Below the pieces are notes generated by a model, which was not told where the DNA came from, did not search any database, and saw only the letters and a program-made list of their open reading frames with translations. From Bolinopsis microptera (taxonomy: Eukaryota > Ctenophora > Tentaculata > Lobata > Bolinopsidae): a stretch of 64,000 nucleotides of DNA. Positions 46,166 through 59,700 of this stretch are shown here, piece after piece (position 1 is the first letter of the stretch; the number at the start of each line of letters is the position of its first letter). Where the stretch lies: positions 3,111,730 through 3,175,729 of the forward strand of contig NC_087079.1 in assembly GCF_026151205.1 (NCBI RefSeq). The letters are read 5' to 3'. The position numbers and the translations under genes are program-made.

Positions 46166-47709
46166 ATAATACGGTATCATCAGACCTCACGCCTTGTAGC
46201 TTTGTAGCACGATACGAATTAGTTATACCTTTATCAGATACCCGTAATGTACAGTGTAGAGTATACATTGCAGTGTATAGTGTGCAGACTGTTAATAGGG
46301 ATTTATGTCACTGTTACGTGGGTTAATACAACAAATAAAACACAGATATTATAAATAAATAAGCTGAAAAAAGTGGGTTATATAATGTAATACAACGCAC
46401 TTGCTCTCTCGCGTCCTGTTGTACACAACGTAACTAAACAGTAAACACCACAACAAAAACACCTGAAACATGATCTACATAAGTTACAACTACAAAGCTA
46501 AGAAATCTTATTATAAAGCCTCATAACCAAAACAAGGTAATTATTTATTATATTAATAACTCCAAAGAGAGAGAGAGAGAACCCTAGACCAACTATCCAG
46601 ATTGATGATCACTTCCTGATGTTCGTACACCTTCTACGAATACAACCAAGTTACTCACAGGGACGTCTACTCCCTTGTGAGTAATCAGGACATGTCTTTC
46701 TCCTTGTAATCAATCTCAGTACACATTTTGTAATGTCTCCTGCTCCTAGTCTCCCAGTTTCATCTTCTATCTAGACTCCGTGACATATATAGCTAAAATA
46801 TAAACATTATAATATGTAACAATTAGATCGATTAAACAATAAACACCATGTCATTATAATATATTATAACACAGACTGCAGTGTACAGTGATATTATAAA
46901 GTTAACAGTGAGAATGAGAAGGTATACAGTAAAATATGGAATAACTTTGCTCTGCAAGGAAAAGGGGTTAATCCCATAATCATTATAATATAATGGTATT
47001 GTATTACGTGAGTATTTTCAATACAATTAACTTTAAACTCTAACATTAGGATAGGTTGAGAATACAAGAGAAACACTGTCAAGCTATTTAAAAAATTAGT
47101 TTACACACAATGTTTACCCACATATTACCCTATAATATTCTATTTAATATTTTTTGTTGTTCTTGAGAAGATGCTGAACTATTAACCATTTTTTTTATTA
47201 CTTTTATCAATTCAACTATATTTCTGACAAAATTTAGTTAAAAATAACCGTAAATTTAATTTTGTCAAAAACTATTAAAGTGGAAGAAAGTCACACTTTA
47301 TGCGTTACACCCTGTATATGAAAATATGGATATATTTAATTCTATACATGCAGATAATGAAATAAAGGGTTATAAACATAAAAATAATTATTTAATAATA
47401 TGAACTTCGCTAATGCGTACTCATTGCTATAATAATTGATAAATCAGTTCATTATTTATTTACTGAATAATGAATATTTAGTGAGGATGATACAGAAGGA
47501 ATATAATAATATGTTATTGTTATAGTATCATGGTAATGTAGTTCGCAGAGTCCTAGTGCTTCTAGAGTCCGAAATTGGCGTTTTTGATTGTATCGAGAAA
47601 AAAAACAGCAACTGCAAAGCTATATCATTAGCTTTCATAGTTAGAATCGACCCTCGGCAGATGTTTCAATCCATTTTTCTTCCAGAAATCTCCGGAAAAT
47701 AAGAACGTC
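46166..47709. other. Flank downstream of the XKR-like gene
   Basis: AT-rich. About 46830-46905 is a diverged copy of 52693-52765 (shared ACACAGACTGCAGTG and GTGATATTATAA), so related sequence lies on both sides of the XKR-like gene. No gene seen. Confidence 0.5.
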
Positions 47710-50700
47710 CTATACCTGTTCAGTAGCTGTTCCTGTAGATGTGTTATCATCAGAATCTACTGCTTCTCCGTTGGGTGGCTGTGGTAGCGGTCTATACCTG
47801 TAATTTTCCATTTCAGCATACTTCAGCAAGGCTTCGTTTATCGTCAATATCTCTGTTTGATAGTTTCTCTCCATACGAGAATTAGTACGTCCAATTTTCT
47901 TTGCCATTTCCTTTATTATCGTTTGGAGATCCTCTTGGTAAACGTCAAAGCCTTCATTCTTTTCAATCACTTCTTTGATGATGTCTTTGGCTTTCCTGGA
48001 ACAAGATGCGTCAATATCGTCGTCAATCTTATCCATCAAGATAAGAATCTCTAACTTTTTCTCATCCGATAAAGATTGCACATGTTGAGGATCGGCCCAG
48101 TAAACCATCACAAGCAAACTTGTCAGGTGAAGAACTTCAATGCCAACACCAACCATGGTCAAGTGAAATGGACTTATCCCTATATCAATGTTAGAGAATC
48201 GGTCATCTCCTCTCGTGTATATTACGACTGAGAAAATAACGGTCCCGAAAGCTTGCAGCAGAGAGGGTAAGATTTTTATTCCAAATGTAATCACCTTGAG
48301 ATTGGGAAGATGATTTGTGATAGGCGACATAAAGTGATTTTGGGAGAAGACCATGACCCCGGCAAACGAGAATGCTTGAAATAAGAGATTCCCAAGCATC
48401 ATACCAATGAATTTGATTATTTTAATACAACCTTCTACTCCGCTTTTGGCACGATCTTGTATTTCGCTCAAAGATGACGTCTTGAGATTTTCCCAATAGA
48501 TTATCATGATTCCAACTACACCTATCAAACTAATGATAACGTACCAAACGAGAATGTATAGAAAAAAAAGCCATGTGACTTTTGTTTCAAAGAAGCAGCT
48601 AGATTTAGACTGTGATCTGATAACGTTTAGTGTTGTCGAAAGGGAACAAGATCCAGAGTTAACGTCTATCGAGAAGTTATGATTGACCAATATCACTAGA
48701 AATATCACAGTGAGAACTTTGGATGCAATAGCTGAGGCGTGAACTATGAATAGCAACCACTTTTGAGGATAGAGTGCATACCAACCTGTTCCTATAGAGT
48801 GAAAACTAAATTTGCGCACCAACAGTTCTGCATGGTTGAAGTTATAGCTGACGCAAGAGCGTGCAAGGGAGACAATCGTAAATAGCAGCGATACCAGTTT
48901 CCAGTAAAACCAGAAATCCTTCTCCGAGTTTTGAGTAGAAAAATAATCAGGAGCCACATTGATAATTTGTAGGATGAACTGAGGTTGGTTCTCGAACATT
49001 TTTTCTACAATCATGCCAACGTAAATCAGTCTTAATTTATGCCTCATATTATTACAGTCATTCGTTTTACAACTGAGCCTATCAAAAACTGTGCATTTCT
49101 TGCGATCATATTTGTTTTCTGGGCCATGATTTAGAAGGAACTTCTTTATGATGAAGTGCTGTGTCGAAGAGAATGTACAGAGTGTAAGAATTTTTCTCCA
49201 TGACCACTTCCGTCGGTACCGATGTTGACCGTCCGAACCAACGTCATCTAATGATCTGAATTGAACAGGTGCAATCCATCCGACGACTATAATAACGACA
49301 ACCGAAAGAGCTCCTAATACATATTTCCTTTCCTTAAACATGCCAACAGCGGTCACCAAATCAGTGACCGTGTCCATGTAGTTGAACAGGCAGATAGCTA
49401 ACAGCGATATTTTTGTAGTCAGAGGGAGGAATGCACAGTCATGGGTTACAGTCTCTTTCACCAGCGGGGTCTTTTTGCCTTCCGAGTTTTTCCAATATGT
49501 TCGTTTACCGTCTCCCTGCGGTTAGCCGTAAGCAAGTTTCAAATGAAATTATAGTAATTAAGATTATGAGATTTCTTTGATACTTTATGGAGTTATGGTG
49601 TTATCGTAACTTAATTGATCAGAGGAAAGCTTTCGCCCAAAATTTGATCAAATTAAAATATTTTTAAATGAGACTAGCTCAATATCTTTTGAATAGTGTA
49701 CACTAAGTAAAAAGACCTTCATGAACAAAATTGCACATAATATCTAGCCAAAATGACTTCATTAAAATCGAAATAACTCCATCAATTTTCAATATTTTTG
49801 CATGAAATTTTCCGAATCGATTAAGAATTGCATTTTAAGCTTATTGTGGGCGAATTTCGATTTAGGCCTCCAAAAAGATAGGGATGTATTAAAGTATATC
49901 AAAGCATATTAAAATCCTAAATCGGGAAAAAACCTACATTATAATATACTTTAATATGGTCAGCCCCCCCCCCCCACCCCCAAGATTCGGGCTGTGGCGC
50001 GAGCCGTCGGGCTGTGGCGCGAACCTAGTAAAGTAAAGCTAGCCAAGTAAAGCTACACGGTACAACCCTGTTCATTATCCAATATACCACGTTCATCAGA
50101 CCTTATGATGTCATCGTAACTCAATTGATCAGAGGAAAAGTTCGGGTGCGGCAAAGTAAAGCTAGCAAAATAAAGCTAGCAAAGTAAAGCAAGAAAAGTA
50201 ATGCTAGAAAAGTAAAGCTAGCAAAGTAAAACTAGCAAAGTAAAGCAAGCAAAGTAAAGCTAGCAAAGTAAAGCTAGCAAAGTAAAGAGGTAAAGCTAGC
50301 AAAGTAAAGCTAGCAAAGTAAAGCTAGCAAAGTAAAGCTAGCAAAGTAAAGCTAGCAAAGTAAAGCTAGCAAAGTAAAGCTAGCAAAGTAAAGCTATTAA
50401 AGTAAAGCTAGCAAAGTAAAGCTAGCAAAGTAGTGCTAGCAAAGTAAAGCTAGCCAAGTAAAGCTAGCCAAGTAAAGCTAGCCAAGTAAAGCTAGCCAAG
50501 TAAAGCTAGCCAAGTAAAGCTAGCCAAGTAAAGCTAGCCAAGTAAAGCTAGCCAAGTAAAGCTAGCCAAGTAAAGCTAGCCAAGTAAAGCTAGCCAAGTA
50601 AAGCTAGCCAAGTAAAGCTAGCCAAGTAAAGCTAGCCAAGTAAAGCTAGCCAAGTAAAGCTAGCCAAGTAAAGCTAGCAAAGTAAAGCTAGCAAAGTAAA

Positions 50701-52686
50701 GCTAGCAAAGTAAAGCTAGCAAAGTAAAGCTAGCAAAGTAAAGCTAGCAAAGTAAAGCTAGCAAAGTAAAGCTAGCAAAGTAAAGCTAGCAAAGTAAAGC
50801 TAGCAAAGTAAAGCTAGCAAAATAAAGCTAGCAAAGTAAAGCTAGCAAAGTAAAGCTTACAAAGTAAAGCTAGCAAAGTAAAGCTAGCAAAATATAGCTA
50901 GCAAAGTAAAGCTAGCAAAGTAAAGCTTACAAAGTAAAGCTAGCAAAGTGAAGCTTTCACAACAGCAGAAACCCGAACTCCAAATTCAAATGAACTAATC
51001 TGAGCTAATCTCACTTACATTTTGAGCTTGCGCAAGCCTTTCTTTTTCTTCCTGCTTTGCTTCTATTTCTTGAGCAAGTCTTCCTAGTTCTTGGTGCTTC
51101 TGATCTTTGTCCTACAAGGATTAATCAATTCATTTTCCAATATACCACGTTCATCAGTCCTTATGGTGTCATCGTAACTCAACTGATCAGAGGAAAAGTT
51201 CGGGTGCGGCAAAGAAAAGCTTTCTCAACAGCAAAAACCCGAAAGCCAAATTGAAATAAACTAATTTGAGCTAATCTCACTTACATTTTGAGCTTGAGCA
51301 AGTTCTTCTTTAAGCCTTTCTTTCTCTTCCTGCTTTGCTTCTATTTCTTGAGCAAGTTTTCCTAGTTCTTGGTGCTTCTGATCTTTGTCCTACAAGGATT
51401 AATGAATTCATTATCCAATATACCACGTTCATCAGTCCTTATGGTGTCATCGTAACTCAACTGATCAAAGGAAAAGTTCGGGTGCGGCAAAGAAAAGCTT
51501 TCTTAACAGCAAAAACCCGAAAGCCAAATTGAAATAAACTAATTTGAGCTAATCTCACTTACATTTTGAGCTTGAGCAAGTTCTTCTTTAAGCCTTTCTT
51601 TCTCTTCCTGCTGTGCTTCTATTTCTTGAGCAAGTTTTCCTAGTTCTTGGTGCTTCTGATCTTTGTCCTACAATGATTAATGAATTCATTATCCAATATA
51701 CCACGTTCATCAGTCCTTATGGTGTCATCGTAACTCAACTGATCAAAGGAAAAGTTCGGGTGCGGCAAAGAAAAGCTTTCTTAACAGCAAAAACCCGAAA
51801 GCCAAATTGAAATAAACTAATTTGAGCTAATCTCACTTACATTTTGAGCTTGAGCAAGTTCTTCTTTAAGCCTTTCTTTTTCTTCCTGCTTTGCTTCTAT
51901 TTCTTGAGCAAGTTTTCCTAGTTCTTGATGCTTCAGTTCTTGTTCCTGCAAGGAATAATAAATTCATTATCCAGTATATCACGCTCATATCATCAGACCT
52001 TATTTTTAAACTTACATCTTCTCAAATAATATATAATTATACGAAATTGAGTGATTCTTAACACACCCAGAATCCATATATAAAAGGAGAAAACTAATAT
52101 AGCCCGATAGCCCAACAATTAATCATCTAACATAATATAATAATTAATAATATTGTACTTATAGCATAGGAAATATAAAACTCGCAAGTTTTCTTCTCAG
52201 AGGTGACGATCTTTAAGTTTATGATTCGTTTACAACTCCAACAGAATACCACCTACCAGATACTTTAGCATGTAAGTTCTCCTCAGTATCTGCTCTGGTA
52301 GCTCAGAAATTATCAGATTTTTATTTCAAATTTCACTCAAATTGCCATACCATCTTTACTGATCAGAGGAAACGTTCGGGTGCCGCAAAATATTGCAAAG
52401 CATTCCGTAGCCCCCCAGAATGGTGAGTTTATGCAGTAAAGGTACGGTTGACTGAATATTTGTTCTTAATAACAGAGCTTCAAAATCAAATCTTCCAAGG
52501 TATGTTGGAAGCAGGGGGCAAAGAGGGTGACCCAACTAAATTTAGCGTACATGTCTAACAAATCAAAACTGTTACCTCTTGGATCGCAAGGCTAACGTTA
52601 GGTGGTACTTCAGCTTCAGGTGGTACTTTCTGTTTATCTTCAGTATGATCAGCAGATTCCTGTTCCAACATATCATCAGCTGCCAT
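47710..52686 (-). CDS. Coiled-coil plus multipass membrane protein, XK-related-like
   Basis: Six exons join in phase 0: 52576-52686, 51841-51945, 51563-51667, 51285-51389, 51019-51111 and 47710-49515, giving 774 residues. Residues 1-37 are acidic and proline-containing. Residues 38-173 are four copies of a charged coiled-coil module (K-H-Q-E-L-G-K-L-A-Q-E-I-E-A-K-Q-E-E-K). Residues 174-774 carry several hydrophobic helices. In them D-T-V-T-D-L in the first helix, F-E-N-Q-P-Q-F-I-L-Q-I near residue 345, and a following S-L-A-R-S-C-V-S-Y resemble the XK-related (XKR) family, whose members include plasma-membrane lipid scramblases. The tail is cytosolic-looking and acidic. The large exon starts after CCGCAG at 49515; its first in-window GTG is not the true start. 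XKR membership is inference; other multipass families are possible. Confidence 0.72.
49516..50140. other. 3' part of the XKR-like last intron
   Basis: Contains a degraded copy of the 278-bp unit near 49590-49640 (ATCGTAACTTAATTGATCAG), a poly-C run near 49968, a GGGCTGTGGCGCGA duplication at about 49989-50022, and another unit marker at 50080-50150. Confidence 0.55.
50030..50950. repeat. 14-bp minisatellite AAAGCTAGCAAAGT in the XKR-like intron
   Basis: About 60 copies of a 14-bp unit containing GCTAGC; a block in the middle carries GCTAGCCAAGT instead. It begins inside the sequence GTGCGGCAAAGTAAAGC and ends in AAGTGAAGCTTTCACAACAG. Both flanks match one continuous stretch of the neighbouring 278-bp units, so the array grew inside one copy of that unit. 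Confidence 0.95.
51010..52000 (-). repeat. Tandemly duplicated 278-bp exon unit, four copies
   Basis: Exon starts at 51841, 51563 and 51285 are exactly 278 bp apart; the fourth, at 51019, is 266 bp away because its exon lacks 12 bp (four residues). Each unit has a complete AG...GT exon plus intron sequence, including the marker CCAATATACCACGTTCATCA. All exons are symmetric phase 0, so each duplication lengthens the coiled coil without a frameshift. Confidence 0.93.
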
Positions 52687-53610
52687 TTCTAACGATTAAA
52701 TCGATTAAACACTATGTCATTATGTAATAACACAGACTGCAGTGTGCAGTGATATTATAATGTAATGTAAATATAAAATAACCCACTATAAAGAACTTTG
52801 ACGATGCAGGACAGCATGATACTATGTCATCATAGTAATTGATTGCCAATGGATCTACCAAAATAGGTTTCTCAGTAGACCAAACAGATAGTTGTTTCTG
52901 GGAATAACCCACATTGCATTATAAAAGAATTTTAAAATATCTTTAATTCACATTTAGTCAGTACACAATACACATACGTACGTTGGGTCTTATAACATAG
53001 CCATGTTTCGTATTTGAGACCTTTTTATCTAAATCTTTTCAAACAATACATAATTATACAGAAGTGAATGCATCTAAATAAACCCAAATATAAAAGGAGA
53101 AAACCAATATAGCTCAATACAAATATCCAGTAGCCCAGTATATCGAAACCCAAATTATGTATTGAAAGAAAGGTCACAAAATCACGGTAGTGTGCAGTAA
53201 GAAATACCAAACCCGCAATAACATTGCCATTGGGCCCTAGCAAAAAATAATAACAATGAATGAAATCATATATTCTCACATGATCATTGTATAACTGTCC
53301 ATTATGTAAAAGTTTTTCTCTCACTATTGTTTACGCTAATATAATGTAACATACCCAAGTGATAACTACCCATGCGATAACTATTTAAGCAGCAATGGTG
53401 TGGTTGACTCAATACTTCGTTCTTAAGGGGGTATACACCAAAACAGGGGTAAAAAAGGTAACACTAACAGATGACCAAATCTTCCTTATAATCACAATAG
53501 TTTCATAATTCGAATCGATTAACCAAACTAAATTTAGTGTACATATTTAACAGATCAAAACTGTGACCTCTTGGATCACAACTCGCAAGGCTAAAAACTG
53601 TCTTATACAT
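52000..53610. repeat. Segmental duplication at the 5' side of the XKR-like gene
   Basis: Sequence at about 52010-52600 recurs at about 53025-53600: TATAAAAGGAGAAAACTAAT and TATAAAAGGAGAAAACCAAT; AACTAAATTTAGCGTACATG and its counterpart; and the exon 1 end with donor (CTGTTACCTCTTGGATCGCA) matched at about 53560 in decayed form. This suggests a former tandem copy of the gene start. Confidence 0.7.
53025..53250 (-). pseudogene. Possible membrane-spanning exon relic
   Basis: Minus-strand frame after an AG near 53240: G-P-N-G-N-V-I-A-G-L-V-F-L-T, then a strongly hydrophobic helix ending F-L-L-L-Y-L-G-L-F. A diverged, broken counterpart lies near 52010-52200. It lies within the segmental duplication, upstream of the XKR-like start. 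I do not recognise it; it may be a remnant of a duplicated gene or chance. Confidence 0.25.
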
Positions 53611-53784
53611 AAATACAGTATATTCTGTTATCTGTGTATACTTATATTAAAATAATTTTTGCGCTTTAAATTAACTAAATCTTTATAAGAACTGCTGATC
53701 AATGCATGTCTTTTTCCGTGTGTTTATAAATGTGTTTATAAATGTGTCTATCAGCGTTATTTCTATTAAAAGTTTAACACAAAC

Positions 53785-56700
53785 ATGTTCTCTCAGAATA
53801 TAACAGAACAGCTGAAGAGACAAGGTATAAGATGTTGCACCGACGTCTGTGAGCTGTATCTAGCTAATAACAACTTTGTGGACATTCCAACTCTCGGAGA
53901 GTATAAAGCCTTGCACGTGCTCTGGCTCAACAACAATAAGGTTTGTTAATATGTTTATATTTCCATTTTATTTTTTTACGCCTACCAAATTTACCATGTC
54001 ACGTGTGACACGTGTTGTATCACGTTGTTTAAGCCCTCCCTCCAGTCTCCACCGATTTTAACCTAAACCGTAACCTTACACCTTAACCTTAATAACCTAA
54101 CTAAACTAAACATTTCAAAATTGAATTTATTCCCATGGGATTGGATTCTGGCAAATCCCTCCCATCTTACCCTTACACGTGACTTAAATCTGTAAAATTA
54201 TGAACGCCCTTTTTCTGACACGAGTTTTCCCTCAGATTTATAAAGTAGATTTCCTGAAGACCAACTTCCAGATAACAGAGCTGTATCTCCAACAAAACAT
54301 GATCGTTAACATTGGTGGGGCCCTGAAACATCTCTCTTGTTTACAGGTACGTTCAGGGAGTTTGCAATTGTTTGACAAAATAGATTTTTAGACTCGATTT
54401 TCAGGGCGCCCGATCAAAAATCGCTTATGTGTAATACTAGGAACCGACCGGATATCCGGCTGAATCCGAATCCGGCTTCAATATCCGGTTTTGGCGCCGG
54501 CTCTGGTTTCAAAAAATGTTGCTGGATTTTTGCCGGATATTTATTCCGCTTCCGAGCTCGTGTTGCAAAGGGGAGGTCTGCCTTCCGAGATCGCATTACC
54601 AGGGGAAGCTTCGAGTCCAAAAAATTGTGTATCCCCCGGCTATAAACGCAACATATGTAGTATACAATAGGAAAACCGAACCTTATTACGAACAGTAGCT
54701 CTAGTATTGCTCTTTAATCTTTATCAATATCACGTTTTATTATTATGAAGTTACTAGTGTAACCCGGCCTACGGCCGGGATTTCACTGCCGCAGTTAAAA
54801 AGGGTAGGAGTAATTACCCGCTGAGTCAAAACCCGCATTAGGTGACCCAATAGTTTCTTAAACAATAATCTCATAATCAGTTATTTCTTGTGGATAATTA
54901 AGTCATTATTAGCCATGAGGCACCACACTCCATGATCATAAGGTCTGAACACCGAGTATTACACCTCATCACTCCCGTCTTGAACCGCTTTCTATTTTTA
55001 TTTAAATCGTTATAGAAATTAACCCTTGTTAACTCCGCACCACACCCGCATATTATATTTGAAAACACGCATAACATTGTCGTATGAACTCTCTCTCTCT
55101 CTCTGCAGTCCAAACAGACCCCAAACACTAACAGTCCCCCCTCCCCTAATAAGCTTAAGGTATAACATTACAGCGAATCTTCCGGGCTAATCCAATTATG
55201 ACGCTACTTAAATGCAGCTATAACATATTACACAGTAATGAGAGAGAGAGCAAGCCCCGTAACTCTTGCCGTTCTGCTCAAGCAATTTTATGTAACATTT
55301 GTGGTACAAAACCATCAATTAAACCACTTACCACCGGCCGATTTAAAAAAAAATTCCTATGGGCTTCATCAGAGTTTTGTCGGCACTATACCGAAAAAAA
55401 CCAGTCCCGTAACTATTACCGTTTTTTTTGTATAACCGTTCGGAAATTACACACAGACAGACAGACAGACACACACACATTCTGGTGTTATTAAGTTGAT
55501 GATCCAGTTTTGGCTCCGAGTCAACTATTGTGCAGACAGAAGACTGCTGTCTTACTGTCTACTAAACATGATCCAGTAATTATAAAATATGCTTGCATGC
55601 GTATCAGGGTACTATTGTACCTGAATCGGGAACTACTGTGTCGCTTAATTAGAACTAACCAGTGATTAAGTGCGCCTGCATGCTAAAAATGTACAATTGT
55701 ACACTCCTTGGCTTTAATTATTCTTTGTATTGTTGTAAAAAACCAACTTGAAATTTTGGGAAAGCACTTCAGTTATCAAACCAAATGTTTCTAGAAACTT
55801 TGGAGTTCCTAGCGTAAAACGCTCTCACTTTATGGTGACAATAGCGAAAAAGAGGGAGTGGCGAGCCATAACTACTATAATTTTGCTATATTTTCATTGA
55901 AAACTGCTGTGACTTCAAGATTTAAGTACTGTAGTTTTACACCTAGCTGGAGCTGAAACCCACTATTCCTGCGGAATTTGGGTCTTTTTTGAGTACTATT
56001 ATAGTAAGTGTTCCTGGATCAGCACAGATTCACTGACCCTGCCCTTTTGACCCCCTATTATAGATGTGAAATCCGCAAGGCACAGTAATGGCTGGCCTCC
56101 CCGTAAAAAGCAAAATCTGACGGACAGGAATATCAACAGAAGAAGTGGAAGAATTATGATATATAATTTTTGAACTCTATAATAGTCATAGAGTTTGAAC
56201 TCCATAATAGTAACAAACTGGGATACTTCTAGTGTGTCAGTGTGGACCACAGTGTGGCACTTACAGTTACAGTTACGGTTGTTAGATGAAATTTCATATT
56301 CTTGTCAATATAATTGTGACAGCTTATTTTTTAACAATCTTATAAATGACTCCTGGTTGTTCAATAAACAAGTTCGACAGAGCAAGATATTGAAAATGAA
56401 AGCAGACCGGATCAGTGAACGAACCAAATGTCCAATCGGCTGCCAGTTGACTCCTAGTTTGTAAACAACAGTATATGAATAGCAGGAAAATAAATGTTAA
56501 TTTAAATATGAAATCTTACAAGACAAATATAATTAAATTTGAACGTAAAATTCATAAGCGTGGTCGCAAACTATAGTATTCTGAATAAATGCGTCTGAAA
56601 ATGAGCAAAGCAGCATTTAAGACACGAAATTTCTCCTGATAAGAAATTAAAAAACTACCTTATGCGTGTAGAAATGTTGTGACAAATAAAACAGCGTGAT

Positions 56701-59700
56701 GATGCTTAAAGATTAGTCACTGCTGGCTACCAGTTAGTGACTGTCCATATAATATAATATGTAAGCTCTCCTCTAAATATTTACTTGGGTTTATATACGC
56801 GCAACAATGTCGTCATCAGACGAAAGTTAAGAACTTTTGAGTTGCGGAGTTATTTGATAAATTGCGGTGACCATGATCTGCTTTATATTATAATTGAATT
56901 TATTCCGCTCGAGATCAACGATCTGAAGAACTGACAAAGTTTTCCGATCTTAACTTTTTAATTACGGTGCAAATTACAGTTAGCCACTAAGACGGTACCA
57001 CGATCTAATTAGTCAAAATAACATAGTTAAAAAAATGCAGTAAAAAAGAGTAAACTTGTGGCGGCTCACAGCACCACAACTTGTTTATTTGTATATTAGG
57101 ACGCAATGAAACTACCGGACCACGATGTATGGGGATTTGCCACCCCATGGCAACATTAAAATATATCGACTCTGTTACATCGTTTCCTGTCAATATAAAA
57201 CTCCGTTACAAAATGAACTGGGATCTGGCAATACTACACCTTAGTTCGATAAAATATGATAAAGTAATGTATAACTAGACTTAAGTAAAAGTCTGAAAGA
57301 ATATAGAAAACAAAATATATACTGCTAGAAAGCTAAATAATAAACTGCCAAAGAATAGTTAACGTGATATAAAACTGAACTCCAAAACGATCAAAGGGGG
57401 AAGTGAATAGATCACGGACGAGGTAACATGCATAAGGAATTACAAGGTTTGGCCTCACACACAATATAATTACATGAAGTCATTTACTGTGAAATTGTGC
57501 CAGTGTTTAAGGATGCACGCTGGTTGACTGTTAATAAATAATTTAAGATGTCTATGTAAGATTTTCCGTTCAAAATTCTGGGTGATCAGTTTATCGATTA
57601 ATAATTTAACATCATGAATAAATTCATTCACTACTGAGGAGGATTTGCATATCCTATATAGTTCACCTACAAATATTCCATATGAAGGTTTCACAGGTAC
57701 GTTGGATTTAAGGTTAGGAATATCTTTTAACTTGCGTACTACTGTCTTTTAACTTGCGTACTACTGTATTTTAACTTGCGTACTACTGTCAAGGTAGATA
57801 TTTGGATAATGTCATCCACTTTTTTCGTGAATTATCCATTGACAATAATCTACAAATATCTACATTTATCTACAAAAAATGTATATCTCAAATATGTGCC
57901 CAGAAATTCTACTGAGTTTTTGGAGATAAATGTATAAATTTGTAGAATTTGTAGAATTTTCGTGAATTATCCATTGACAATAATCTACAAATATCTACAT
58001 TTATCTACAAAAAATGTAATCTCAAATATGTGCCCAGAAATTCTACTGAATTTTTGGAGATAAATGTATAAATTTGTAGAATATCATCCACTTTTTTCGT
58101 GGATTATCCATTCTACATTAATCTACAAATATCTACAAATATCCACTTGGCTCCCCCCCCCCCCCTGTCAAGGGGCATTATACTAATTACACTGTAGATA
58201 GAAACACTGCCCTGATCACTAGAAGTCCATCATTCAATAGTTAGGTTACCAAACAAATCAAGTGATTAAGTGCGCCTGCATGAGTGCATGCTATTATAAA
58301 GGTACAATTGTGCCCTGAATCGGGAACTATTGTCCTTTGATAATTGATATTCAGACCTGCATGACAAAAACAACTGTGCCTCGCATTTGTAAAATTGTAA
58401 TCGCGCTCAATGGCCCTGGGCCTGGTAGGATATGCCAATTGCCTATCATTCCTGATAATCTTTGTATATAATATATAAAATATATATTATATATATTTTC
58501 AATAAATCTGTGTGTGTGTGTATGTATGTGTGTGTGCGGGAAATTTCTGAGCGGCTATATTAAATAACAGTAAGAGTTATGGGACTGGTGTTTTCGGTAT
58601 AGTGCCGACAAAATTGTGACAAAGCCAATAACTAAATTTTTCTAGATCGGCCGGTGGTAAGTGGTTTAATTGATGGTTCTGTACCACAAATGTAACATAA
58701 AATGACTCACTTTTTCTCCCTCTTCGCCCTCCCTTCCATTACTGCCGATTATGTAGCGTTGGTACATGAATCATAATTAGGTTAGCCCCGAAAGTAATTA
58801 AGCTTATTAGGGGTGAAGGGCGCTGATTGCGATCTGTTTGGACTGTAGAGAGAGTTCATACTTTCATACGACAATGTAATGCATGTTTTCAAATAGGCGG
58901 GTGTGGTGCAGAGTTAATAAGGGTTAATTTCTAAAAAGATTTAAATAAAAATTGAAAGTGGTTCAAGACGGGAATAATGAGATGTAATTGTCGTGGTACA
59001 GAGTTTACGGACCTTGTGATCACGGAATGTGGTGCCTAATATAATAATGACTTAATTATCCACGAGAAAGAACTGATCATGCGATTATGCGATACTGAAA
59101 AAATGTTTCAATTTTTATTTGTGAAATAAAATCAATACGAGTGACCTGATCCATGCTATTACTATTGGTGGTGTCGGGCACATTTTTGAACATTTAAAAT
59201 ATAATTTGAAACATTACAGTAACGTTATTCAAATCTCAAACAGAAACAGTATATTATATATATATTACAAAGTTTTGTGTTTTGATCATATGATCGTGGA
59301 TGTATAGTGATTGATTGCATAATTTTGAATTTGATTGATGGTGATTGTGAGTGAGAAGATGTTTGGAGTGCCAGCCAGTAACTCTGTCAAATGAACAGCC
59401 CACTGAAGAGCGGGTGAGCGCAAGCGCGGGAACAGCAGAGAGGGTGGCACAAAACGGCACACACGGAAAGGACGAAACAAAAAAATACGCTGAGCGCGGT
59501 AAGCTTGCCTATGTCTGAGAGCCGGTGTTACCTGGCAGGGGGCCTCAAAGGAGGTGCCGTGGTGGAGTGTGAAGGGCAAGATCAGGACTGCGGTCACACG
59601 ACTCACGTGTTTTAACGGAATATAGTTGATCCCAGAAACTTGCGGGACAACAAAATTCAATTATAATATCGATTACGACCGCAGCGACTGTATTAATACA

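Noticed and set aside
47710-49461. Start of the XKR-like protein at the GTG at 49461
   Set aside because: The frame continues 18 codons upstream to a phase-0 acceptor at 49515 that fits the upstream coiled-coil exons, so this is an internal codon.
51057-51810. Three near-identical 65-codon plus-strand frames
   Set aside because: They are antisense shadows of the duplicated coiled-coil exons plus intron; the minus strand has the splice sites and heptad pattern.
59254-59660. 124-codon minus-strand frame in a GC-richer patch
   Set aside because: No motif, no neighbouring splice-compatible exon and an overlapping open frame in another register; probably chance.
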